From assembly GCA_033064195.1 (NCBI GenBank), contig JARBJD010000100.1, forward strand, positions 62,001 to 126,000: a stretch of DNA of 64,000 bases. The letters are read 5' to 3'. The translations under genes and the position numbers were made by a program. The stretch is from Blattamonas nauphoetae (Eukaryota; Preaxostyla; Oxymonadida). Within the stretch, counting starts at the first letter, position 1. Each line of letters begins with the position of its first letter. Below, piece after piece: positions 10,919 to 20,559 of this stretch. The notes beneath the pieces are model-generated. The model had not been told where the DNA came from. It saw only the letters and a list, made by a program, of their open reading frames with translations, and did not search any database.

Positions 10919-11679
10919 TCGTCCACTCCATTGTGGTGCTCCTTTCATCATCCAATCGGGCGATTGTCACATCAGTAATGAAGATGCTCAGAAATCTGAT
11001 CGATTGCTGTTCATCTCAAATGCACCTTGCCCTCGTGACCGCGGATCTGATCCCTCGACTCATCACCACTCTCAATCCACAATCTCTTTCTTTTGCAGAA
11101 GCAGTCGAGATCCACTCTGGTCTCATGTCAAGCCTCACCTCATCTCTCAGGCTCTCAACTCCGGAAGGACTCTCGATACTCGAAATAGAAGATTGGAATG
11201 AACAACAAGCCGTTCACAAGACGGTTCTGAAGCAAGTTCTCGTCCCTTCGGAGAAGTTTATTTGCCAATTGTGCGCCAACCGATTTTCGATCGTGGATGG
11301 AGACGAATCAAATGACTTCATGAACTTACTTGCCCGACTCCTCCACATATCTCCTTATTATCAACCTACAATGGATTTTGTGCTGAACATGCCAATCATT
11401 TTCACGATCCCAAACTGTCTCACATTCTTCGAAGATGATAACACAATCGACCATTTTCTGAATGCTATGAATAAATCCCAGCAGGAATGGAACAGAACAA
11501 GGGGACAAGATCGATAGATGTGGAAGACAATGCATCGAATATTGAGAATGGAGGGAATCGAAGACGCGTTTGAAGAAAAGTTGAGAAACCGCCAAAACGC
11601 ACGCTCCGGAAGAAGTATTGTTGCCAGATCGATTGAATGGAGCAACCTGCAGGGCATGAACGATCCACGCCCTTGGTAG
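10919..11679 (+). pseudogene. 5'-truncated family A gene
   Basis: Family A homology begins abruptly at VHSIVVLLSSSNRA; the DCSxFLNW part and about 90 residues are missing. Sequence resembling the upstream flank of the 6659 gene is fused directly to the mid-gene, so a deletion removed promoter-proximal DNA. The remainder is in frame to 11517, where a TAG stands at a position that is Gln in the 1359-2432 paralogue (RQMW). Beyond it the same frame continues (MWKTMHRILRMEGIEDAFEEKL) to TAG 11677-11679. Confidence 0.75.
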
Positions 11680-12509
11680 AAACAGGCAAGGACCAATCTC
11701 CCTTTCGAACAGTTTCTGACTCTTTTTTCAACAACTAACACTGTTTGTGTGTGATCTTTGTTGGCTCTAGCATAACCTCATCATTTTCCAGGACGATTCG
11801 GATTCTCTTTCGCCAGTCTCCCTCCGTAGTCTCCGCACTCTCCTTCACCTCCACTCTCGAACTGCTCCTTGATGAAGGGTATCCATCGTGACGATTGGTG
11901 GGAGTTTGTGTCCCCGTGATTGTTTGGTGATTGTTCCCCAAAATAGTGTTCTCTCGATGATTCTTTCCAATCAGGAGATCGGCTTCAGGATCAATCCCAC
12001 ATCGACCATCGTCCTCAACTCTTCGGAATGAAAGAAGAGCTAAAATTCTGCTTCAAGATCCCCAACCACTACCTCCTCGCTCTCCACTTGAAGAGAGATG
12101 ACGAGAGAATGAATGCGACTCATCGACGTCTCTCCCAAGAAAGACATTCAGAGAGAGTCAGCGAAGGAAGAGCCACAGATGGACACAACCGCAGAGAGAC
12201 AGAATCCCTGCTCATGAACACCTGTCGGTATCTCCCCACTCTCCTCTCGCGATGAGAAGCTGATCTTGCTTTCCACCATCGTCCTCGATTTGCAAGAGAT
12301 GTGTTCTGTTCCGTTTTCCGATTCTTCGTTGTTGTCGTAATTCACGTCATCCCCTCTCATCAACGTGGAATGCACTGAACATTCTCTCCACTCTGGACAC
12401 TCAAAGGCGAGAGAGAAGATCCTCCGTCGCTAGGTATTGAAAGCCACCCAGAGGGACAGCTGATTCCAAGAGAGTCCGTGCTCTGATATTTCTTCGCCAT
12501 CACTTTCTT
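11680..12509. other. intergenic, duplicated family A 3' flank
   Basis: Matches the 3' flank after 7729 over about 11905-12035, and the flank of the 1359-2432 gene near 12065-12115. No coding support. Confidence 0.45.
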
Positions 12510-12960
12510 TTCACTTGTCTTGTGAACACTCACTCAGCACTTTGGAGACTGAAATACACCGATGACAAAGTACACTTGAACAAAGAAGAGATGTGGAAGA
12601 ACAATGAACAAGAACTGGAAACTGAAGGAGCAGCCCACAAACTCACTCTCGCTGATCAAACACAAGATCAGGAGAAGACGATGCGAACTGAAGACCGAAT
12701 TGGACAGGCTGAAGGAGAAACTGGCCAAATTGGAATCAGAAAGACTTGCAACTGAAGCGAAGTTGTGGTGACATGAGCAAAAGCGGAGGAACATTCCAGC
12801 GATGCGAGTTGAGTCTCGGTCTGACGCAGCAGATGGAGGGAATGAAGATGAGCGTGGAGAAACTGAGGGGCAACGTGAACTCAGACGAAGAACTTGACGA
12901 TCTGAAATTGGAACAGCAGTGATCCAACGCTTCTCCCAATCAGACTGGCCATCAGAAGAA
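12510..12960 (+). pseudogene. decayed fragment of family K exon 5
   Basis: A forward frame reads NTHSALWRLKYTDDK followed by a Glu/Lys-rich coil and an EEMWKN motif. It aligns with the start of the last exon of the intact kinase at 14534-16508 (NTPSALWRLKDADDKEHL, EEMWKKEL). Near 12900 the sequence resembles the QIGAAAIELF segment at about 15070-15090, but in a broken frame. Kinase exons and the SPRY-like end are not recognisable. A relic of a tandem copy. Confidence 0.55.
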
Positions 12961-13339
12961 CAACAACATCGGAAAGGACTGCACTTGCGAGCTTGACTTC
13001 AACAGAAAACAGAACAGAAAGACGAGACTCGTTCAGAACAGAAGAAACGGGGGATACCCTCGCCATCGGAGACAAAGACGATATTCTGGCTCCTGAACAC
13101 GTGCTCCACGGGAACACCAAGTCAGTCAACACTCTTCGAGTGATGCCCACAGTCGGACTGCTTCATCACAATGCTCCGACGACGATCAACTCGAATCTCA
13201 TCGCGTCATCTCAATCGGAAGACACGAACTTGATCCTCATGCCAGCAACAGATGTCTAAGTCTTCGTTGTCGTCATCCGATGTGGGGGAGAGGAGATGGA
13301 GGCTGTGACGGTTTCATCCGCTCATTCCAACAAAATGGC

Positions 13340-13660
13340 AAACACGGATGAATGGACGAGTTTGGAAATGCAGAGACGATGTGATCACAGCTCTTCACAT
13401 CCCCAGCTCGTCTTTCTATGATGGAATGAAATCTTTGAAGAAAGGATTCACGCCTGGAAGGAGAGGAGCCCACTCCAAGTTCCGTGATACTGATGCTCGT
13501 TTATTGGAAAACTTGGTTGAAGAAAGATCTCAAGATGGTCAACGTCCAACTCCAGGCGAGGCGACCGCCCAGGTATGCTTCACTAATCCTGTCATCTTTT
13601 CAGGCAAATTTCATCCTTCAGGAGCAAAATCAAGAAGCTGATCGATGATTCAATGGTTGT
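13340..13660 (+). other. possible helix-turn-helix transposase fragment
   Basis: A 97-codon frame contains SFYDGMKSLKKGFTPGRRG followed by HSKFRDTDARLLENLVEER and PTPGEATAQ. This layout recalls the CENP-B/pogo-type DNA-binding part of DDE transposases. A candidate 31-bp intron (GTATGC to TTTCAG) begins after the ATAQ codons at about 13573. No catalytic domain follows, and no inverted repeats were found around it. Confidence 0.3.
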
Positions 13661-14533
13661 TCCTGCCCCTCGATCGCACACACTTGCCATTCTCGGTTCG
13701 GCTGAATTGGACGCACCACAACATCGTTGGGGAGAGAGCACGCATTGTGATGGTGATGGTGATGGACAGCGAGATGGACATGGACTGGCTGGGGAGGATG
13801 GGACGAGTTGAAAGATGAGGAGACAAGGATCGCTGTGGTCTGCTGGCTGCTCCTCGCTCCACTCCTTTTGACGCCGCCACAGTGTTCCTCCCCAACGGCT
13901 CGCCATCAACGCTGAAGCGAGTTTGTGTGTTGATGGAAAGGGATGGCAGACACTTGGACGTTGACTCGAACGAAAGGGTTTGCTGCGAGGAGCTAGGCAT
14001 CGTTCATGGCAACGCGAATAACATACACGCCAAACCGCTTTCGTCGGAACTGCTCCATCACTGCGATCCAATCCAACACCCACGCGTCTTCTTCTGAATG
14101 TGGGCATATTGGCGAGCATCAAACGAGTTTGTTGTCGAAGTCAGTGAAGAGAGAATGATGAGAGCGAACGTCGATGTCGTCGAATTGGTTGGGATGGGAG
14201 AGTCGCTGCTCGTCGAGAAAGACAATCCTGCGGAGTTCGAACTGTTCTGCGAACTATTGTGGTTGGGGACACGACACCTGGTGTTGTCAGTTTGATATCC
14301 AATCCTTCCATGAGAGTCGATTCCTCTTGAGACAGATCATTGGGTCACTCGACTTCACGAACGCTGTTCCTCACCAAACACAGAGTGTGTTTTGATCCGT
14401 TCTTCGACCAGTCCTCCCTCTCTTCCATTTCACATTTCAGAACAGAAACACCATTCGACTGTTTTTGTGTGTGTGCGAAAGGAATAATGAAGAGAGAACA
14501 GAATGAGGAAAGTGTGAAGTGGTTTGTTTTGCT
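13661..14533. other. spacer downstream of kinase gene
   Basis: Contains a GATGGT-type simple repeat near 13745-13775 and several overlapping open frames on both strands, none with recognisable motifs. The TAA of the adjacent kinase is followed by an open frame with no obvious homology. Confidence 0.35.
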
Positions 14534-16508
14534 TTATTCATCCATCGCGACATCTATCGTTCCTCCAACCATCTGCGGCGAGGACACAACAGAAACTGAC
14601 TCAATCTCAACTGCATCGGTCTCATCGAAGATGCACACAGCGAATCGGAAGGGAACTGGGATGTTCGTGAAGAAGACTGGCTGTGTCTCTCCATCTTGCG
14701 ACAGTTTCAATGTTCGCTTTCCTTCTCGTCCATCTGCCTCCAACACCACTCGCTGCCCCGCTCTTCCTCTCAAACATGCTGATCCGTCGTTCGTGAATTT
14801 CATGTTCTGTTTTGTCCATCGACGATTTGGTGACAATTCCCATCCAGCTCCTCCCTTCAGATTGGGAAAGTAGTCTGTGAGAACCTCGTTGCTCAGATTG
14901 GACGAGATGATCCCAACTGCGAAATAGTTGTTTGGTCCTTTTCGGATGGTGAGCGACAGACGAGCCACATCTGCCCCAAACTCGAATGAGATGAGCGAAT
15001 CGTATTGAAAAAAATGTATTTTCGTGAAGACATTTTCAGACACTGTCCACATTGTCTGGTCGAACAGTTCGATCGCTGCTGCTCCAATTTGAGATCGGAT
15101 GACAGTTCCTTGTCTTGCTGCAGACGATGCGAGAGGTCCATTTGAACGAACACCACTCGAATGAGGTGCTGGCTGAAGAGGAGTTTGAGTCTGGTTCGAT
15201 CGTAATTCGGCCAATTCTCGTTCCAAACGAACGATCTTCTCTTGATCGAGCTTGCGGGCGTTCTTTTCCGATTCCGATTTGGCCAGCTTCTCTTTCAGGC
15301 TGTTCAGTTCTTTCTTCCACATCTCTTCTTTGTCCAAGTGTTCTTTGTCATCAGCGTCTTTCAGTCTCCAAAGTGCTGAGGGAGTGTTCAATATGCAACG
15401 AAAAACTCCAAATGAACACAATTGGGAACTCGTCACTCGAGTCTCGGGGTTCTGAACAGAAAACAAGAAAAATGCAATGAATGAAAAAAATGAAGAATTG
15501 ATGACGAAAGAAGAGAAAAGAGGAGACAAACTGGATCCAACATTCGCATAAGAAGCGCGCGTTCTTCTCCTCCACAATCTGACCCAATCTCAGAAACACG
15601 GAACGACCCAATCTCACGAATCAATCGAGCGGCATTCTGACTCTTGAAAGGCGGTTCCCCAAACAGAAGCCAGTGAAGAACAATCCCCAACGCCCACACA
15701 TCCGATGAGCACGTCGCCCTTCCGGTTTCCGATTCCATTCGTTCCGGCGACACATACAGTTGAGACATCACTCCACGCGTGCTGCTCACATCTTCCTTTT
15801 CCGCTGCCCCCAAATCGCCTGAATGAACAAAAAGACAAATAACAAGAAACATGAACAAATGAGAAAGAAGAAAAAGACAAACACAGTTTGAAGTGCCCAC
15901 CACCGAAAAGAAGAATGTTCTCCATCTTCACATCTCCATGTGCTGTCGCCCCACTTTTGTGGTTGTGCATCAAGTTCAGCGCTGACGAAACATCCACCAT
16001 CACTCGATAAACAACCTCAAATCACAAGAAGCACAAACACAACAATAATCAATCAATGAACAACATCCAACCCAAAGAACAACAAAATCAACAACAACTA
16101 ACGAAAAAACAACAGTTCAAAACCAAACTTCGCGAGCCACAAGAACTCCACGAGATGAGTGGTCCTTCACGATATCTGCAAGCGACTGTTCCCCAAGATC
16201 CATCACAATCACTTTCATATTCCCCATCGACGCTAATTCTTTCAGTCCAACAATTCCTGGATGCGCGAACTTTCGAAGTCGATTAACTTCACGCTCGATT
16301 CGTTCCCTGTCTTTTGGTGTCACACATTGCATCATCTTTCCCGCATAATGCTTCTGAGTGGAATTCTCCACCATTTCGACAACACTTCCGAAGCCACCAG
16401 AGCTGATTGGTTTCACAAACGAATCTGAACCAAAATGAAGACATGAATCATTATTGAAATGCAAGAAAGGAACACACATCCATCGGGGACTTCGATAACA
16501 TCTGTCAT
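14534..16508 (-). CDS. protein kinase with coiled coil and SPRY-like C-terminus (family K)
   Basis: Intact five-exon gene, exons 16478-16508, 16129-16424, 15883-16015, 15532-15818 and 14534-15451, encoding 554 residues. Exon 2 holds the glycine loop SSGGFGSVVE, the lysine motif YAGKMM and the alphaC Glu. Exon 3 has the catalytic loop HGDVKMENIL (HGD for HRD). Exon 4 has DLG for DFG, SPERM for APE, and SDVWALGIVLHWLLFGEPPF. Exon 5 encodes a Glu/Lys coiled coil, then a concanavalin/SPRY-like domain ending in FFTNIPVPFRFAV. All catalytic residues are present, so it is probably an active Ser/Thr kinase. Exon sizes 31, 296, 133 and 287 equal those of the paralogue at 55223. It ends in TAA, whereas paralogues end in TGA. 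Confidence 0.85.
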
Positions 16509-17133
16509 TTCGACACGTACGTTCTTTGGGTGAACGGTTTTTACGGTGATCTCCCCATCAACAAAGCTTTTTCCTTCTCTTCTCACCAAATCAATTATTT
16601 GCCTGAATGGCTCATGAATTTTGATTCGACCGCAAACACCAACTCAGCCAGCAATGTAAAAATTTCAGAGTCGATTATGTGATGATGTTATGACAAAATC
16701 TGGTTGTGACTTGTCCAGAGGCCGTCAGCATCATCTTCGCCGATGAAAACAAATTATGCGAAATGTGAAAGACTACAATGGAAAATGGAGCTCAAAGAGG
16801 AACAAGAACCCGTTTGACTGTTCATTGAACGCCAGACCATTCTTTCAGATTTGCTTTCATTTCTGCCGTCCCAGCCTTCGCCTGCTGGAATTGAGTCATG
16901 CTGATGAATGAGTTTCCATGTGCCATCATTCTTTTCAAAGCAATTGGTCTGCCTGACAAGAGAAGAAGGGTTTACAGTGCCGTTCTGAAGAACACTGGCC
17001 CAACGCTGAATTGAACAGATAAAACGACAGAATCTCAAGAGATATCGATTTTTACATGAAATCCTGGAGAAGAACAGTGGTTTGAGGCTCACTGGGGACT
17101 GACCGCCTGTCAATCGTAGGTGTTGTCCATCCA
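16509..17133. other. intergenic, nothing recognised
   Basis: Between the start of the kinase gene and the 3' end of thymidine kinase. AT-richer than the genes, with no coding or repeat signal I can support. Confidence 0.4.
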
Positions 17134-17754
17134 TCAACTGTCCGTGTTTGCGGCATATTCTGTCGTGGGAGTTGGAGCAGTGGAAAAGTAACATCGTCTG
17201 CACACCGCGATGTAGCTTTCTGGACCACCAATCAGCTCAATTTCCATCGAATCGTTGAGTCTTTTGGAGTAAGCCGCCGTAGACCCACAAACATGGCATA
17301 TTGCTGTTAACTTCTCCACTGACTCGGCAATGGGAACAAGGTCGAGAATTCGGTTGAACGGTTGTCGCTGGAACGTCCCATCGAGTGCGGCGATGATGAC
17401 GACTTTCCCAGCATTTGCCATGTTCTCTGCAAATGTGCAAATGTCTGGGAAGAATTGGCCTTCATCAATCCCGATGACTTGAGCGGGACCCGTTTGATCT
17501 GAGATCTCGGCGAGGTAGGTGCAGGAGAATGCTGGCATTTGAGAAGAATCATGTGTTGATATGCTTGTTCGAGAAAACCGTTGGTCGTGCGAATACTTGA
17601 TGACTATGCAATTCAGATGAGCAAGTTTGTAACGCCGTATTCGGCGCAGGAGCTCGGTCGTTTTCCCAGCAAACATTGGACCGAGCAGTAGTTGGATGTG
17701 GCCATGAAGTCTGGTCGGATTATGTGATTGTTGAGTGTGTTTTGCTGTATCCAT
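17134..17754 (-). CDS. thymidine kinase
   Basis: Phosphorylates thymidine to dTMP with ATP, the salvage route to dTTP. The 207-residue product has the family's usual length. The P-loop GPMFAGKTT lies at residues 25-33. IDEGQFF follows at 96-102, with Glu98 as the expected catalytic base. The lasso segment LDGTFQRQPFNRILDLVP resembles that of human TK1. Two CxxC pairs (CHVC near 155, CRRC near 189) would bind structural zinc. I chose the ATG at 17754. The frame extends upstream to a GTG at 17838, but that extension has no family similarity. A divergent gene starts about 80 bp away, so the two may share a promoter. Confidence 0.93.
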   Translation of the reverse strand: MDTAKHTQQSHNPTRLHGHIQLLLGPMFAGKTTELLRRIRRYKLAHLNCIVIKYSHDQRFSRTSISTHDSSQMPAFSCTYLAEISDQTGPAQVIGIDEGQFFPDICTFAENMANAGKVVIIAALDGTFQRQPFNRILDLVPIAESVEKLTAICHVCGSTAAYSKRLNDSMEIELIGGPESYIAVCRRCYFSTAPTPTTEYAANTDS

Positions 17755-17830
17755 ATCAGAATGAATGATGATTCTTCTCGGTTGTGGAAAGAAAGTGCGA
17801 TGAAGGTTCTGATCGTTCAAAACACCTTGA

Positions 17831-18880
17831 ATGCTCACAATGACATCAAAACAATTTCAACGCGATTTAATCGGACCATCTGTTGCAAGCGATGAGCATG
17901 TTCCACACTTCGCTTCTGTGGTGATGTCCAATCCACCAACAATCGCTGAAACGAAAGAGTCGTTCAACTCTCTTGTGGATTGGGTTCGATCGTCATCCAG
18001 CACAGAAAGGGCCTACGAAGCACGTGGGTGTGCCTTTCTGGACTCCATGCGGCCACCACAGTCGAGGCTTCTTGCTCGCCAGATTGTTCGTGAACTTTGT
18101 CCATCAACAGATGGTTCTTGTGCTGGATTTGTTGACTCAATTTCGATCCTCCTGGGAAGTGCATTCCCGAAACTTGGGGAATCTGCTCTTCATCTTTTGG
18201 ATGCGACACTTCGGTTGGCATCTGACGACGACAGAATCAGAGTGGCTGAATCTTCCCTCCTCTCCCAAGTTCTGCCTAAATTCATGCACTACGATCTCAC
18301 CACATCGGCATCTGTCCCAATGTGTTTGATACGGATTGTGATGACGTTGCTGGAATTGAGCATTGAGACGAGAAAGATGAGCTTCGCTGAACTCTCTGAA
18401 GAAGCAGTGGTTGGCATCGACCAAACGGTCTTTGACAATGTTCTTGTTCCTTCCGCGGGCTTCGTCCTCTTTCTGTTCCGACAACGGTATTCCGTCTCTC
18501 CACGCGAGGACTTCCTCCTTTTCGCTGGTTTGCTCAGCACTCTCTTCCAAATTGCCAAATCTCGCGCCTCTGCCTCCACACACGCTTTCCCGCTGCCTCT
18601 TTCGCTGCTTCTGACCGACTGTCTGGTGTCTCTTGAGCCGACATCGCACATTCACTCAATCCTCCTCATCATTTCGGATTCATTCCGTCGATGGACTAAC
18701 GACGCCCAGGAAGAGACGAAGATGCAGCAAGGAGCCTTCAGGAGAGATGCAGAGTCGGAAAGATTTGAAGACATTGCGGAGAGTTTGAGATTGCTGGCCG
18801 ACGTCAAACTGGCGATTGCTGTGAGGAAGAGCTGTGAAATGACACTTGACCATCTCGGTGGGAATCAGGGGCACGAATGA
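17831..18880 (+). CDS. diverged family A-like helical protein
   Basis: Single open frame of 349 residues, ATG 17831 with a second ATG at 17840. It lacks the DCSxFLNW opening but keeps the family A block order: SISILLGSAFPKLGESALHLL, then DQTVFDNVLVPSAGFVLFLFRQRYSV, which aligns with HETVLKQVLAPSEKYIWHLCVNRFSI, and a C-terminal EDIAESLRLL segment. Predicted all-helical. Divergently oriented from thymidine kinase with under 90 bp between starts. No intron is needed. Function unknown; more diverged than the array members, so perhaps an older paralogue under selection. Confidence 0.7.
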   Translation: MLTMTSKQFQRDLIGPSVASDEHVPHFASVVMSNPPTIAETKESFNSLVDWVRSSSSTERAYEARGCAFLDSMRPPQSRLLARQIVRELCPSTDGSCAGFVDSISILLGSAFPKLGESALHLLDATLRLASDDDRIRVAESSLLSQVLPKFMHYDLTTSASVPMCLIRIVMTLLELSIETRKMSFAELSEEAVVGIDQTVFDNVLVPSAGFVLFLFRQRYSVSPREDFLLFAGLLSTLFQIAKSRASASTHAFPLPLSLLLTDCLVSLEPTSHIHSILLIISDSFRRWTNDAQEETKMQQGAFRRDAESERFEDIAESLRLLADVKLAIAVRKSCEMTLDHLGGNQGHE

Positions 18881-19011
18881 GTTAGGGACACCCTCTGATT
18901 TGAGTGTTGTGCTGAGAAAAGGACATTTGAGATCTTTGGTCTCTTTCGCAATAATATTGGACATTACACTCATTCATTGCATCACAAGATCATTTGACAA
19001 AAGAGTGGAAC

Positions 19012-19330
19012 GGAATGAGATTCATGAGTGTGAAGAACGTGAATCTCTGAAAATAAGACGAGAAAGGCTGCCAAGACTGATTCTCTGTTTCGGCTTCTAT
19101 CTTCCTGGCTCAGTGTTCACTTTCGAGCGGTGATCTCCCGAACTGGGCGCATCCGTCCTGGATCTTGACGAATGTCTCACACTATCTTTGATATCCCGCA
19201 GCAGCGGGCGGATAGCGGTGTACGCTTGTCCAGCCAGAATAATCGCTCCCAACACTGGGACAATCGGAATACCAGAGATAGCAAGAAAAATTCGACGCAC
19301 AGGCATGTTCCTTAGTTTTGACGAGATCGA
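19012..19330 (-). other. distal piece of the inverted duplication
   Basis: Matches 58820-59140 in inverted orientation, including the small membrane-protein gene. Homology ends near 19012. On the other side it continues at 35182 after the 15.85-kb inserted element. Confidence 0.8.
19097..19306 (-). CDS. small single-span membrane protein (copy 1)
   Basis: 69 codons, MPVRRIFLAISGIPIVP then a hydrophobic stretch (about residues 5-30, GAIILAGQAYTAI), then a basic, Ser-rich tail. It differs by only three residues from the copy at 58836-59045, so the frame looks maintained. It ends in TAG like the other copy. In this copy the sequence after the TAG is frame-disrupted. The gene abuts the left end of the 15.85-kb element, which separates it from its former upstream DNA. 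Function unknown. Confidence 0.6.
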   Translation of the reverse strand: MPVRRIFLAISGIPIVPVLGAIILAGQAYTAIRPLLRDIKDSVRHSSRSRTDAPSSGDHRSKVNTEPGR

Positions 19331-20559
19331 CAGGGTTCTGATTTGATCCCACTGATCCCACGCTTTTTTGATCCCACCAGAATCCTGCTTTATAATCTCC
19401 TTTCATTTCACACTATTTCATCATATCACTATCATATTGTCCATAAATTCTTGAGATGAAACATAAAAAGCCATAGAGTGAAAAAATAGTGACACTTCAA
19501 TTTTTCGTTGTCGTCGTCGGGTGAACTGGGGTCCTATTGGATTAATTGAGATAGATCGTTTCGTGTTGGAGTTAACACTTATGATGTTAAGTTGTCCTGT
19601 CCTCCTCGCTTTTTGTCCTCCCTCCACTTTTTCGTGTCCGATTCTGAAATTGAAGGAAAATTGCGATTTTGTGGCGTTTTCGGTGATAATAATGCATTTT
19701 AAGGCTGTTTTTGGCTCCTCGTGGTGATAGAAGTGACAGTGAACGAGTTGGAGGTCGAAACTTTTATTATGGTTTGATCAGAATCTGACTCTTCTCAAAT
19801 TGTCTTCTTTGATAAAATTTCATTTAGGAAATGGAAGCAAACATCTTTTCCAATCCCTCAACTCACATATTTCCTCGGTTCTCGACTGCCTCGTAACAAA
19901 AAATGCTGTGAGAAAACATGAAATCAGCTGTGTCTTCTGAAACTTCGTTTGGAAGTGTCGAGTATGTTAATCGTGAAGAATGTTCTTTTGTTGCATCCGA
20001 CAGCGAGAGAAGGTTGATTGGAGAGAGCGTGGGTGGCTGAGAGGACGGTGTTCTTCGGGTTAGCGGTGGTCGCGGATTGCATCCATCTCTGTCGTTGGAT
20101 GAACGACAAATTGGGTCATCTCTCGCTCTGCAATGGCTGACAACATGATTTGCTTCAGAAGGGCCGCGATCGACGTGACGAACTGATTGCTGGACGGAGG
20201 AGCGAGGTGTAGCCTGGAGGAAGCTGTTGATGCAGTAGATTCAGAACGGCTCGCTTCGGAGTGGGCACTTTGATGAATGAATCGTGGGCCGAGTTTTGGC
20301 CAAATGGTATCGAATGAATGCGAAGCTGTTCAAAAGAGAAGATGGCAGAGATCTCGACGGAGTGTCATCTGTTCTTCTCCTCCAAATCGTTCGTTTTGAG
20401 CAGATGCCTGACCGTATTCCGCCACTCCTGCTCAGAGCGGTCCTGTCCCATCAGCCACGTCCGAAGCTATTGGATAGTGGCGTCCATCTGGAGGATAGAG
20501 ACGTTCCAAGTGGAGAAAGGGGAGCACAGAGTAGATTGAGTTCGGCGGGAGGACCTCGT

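Noticed and set aside
9609-11679. UAG/UAA reassigned to glutamine, as known in the oxymonad Streblomastix
   Set aside because: One TAG (11515-11517) does sit at a conserved Gln. But the intact genes here (both kinases, thymidine kinase, family C, the 757-residue gene) contain many Gln codons and none is TAR, and a TGA also appears among the decayed-gene stops. Standard code with nonsense changes fits better.
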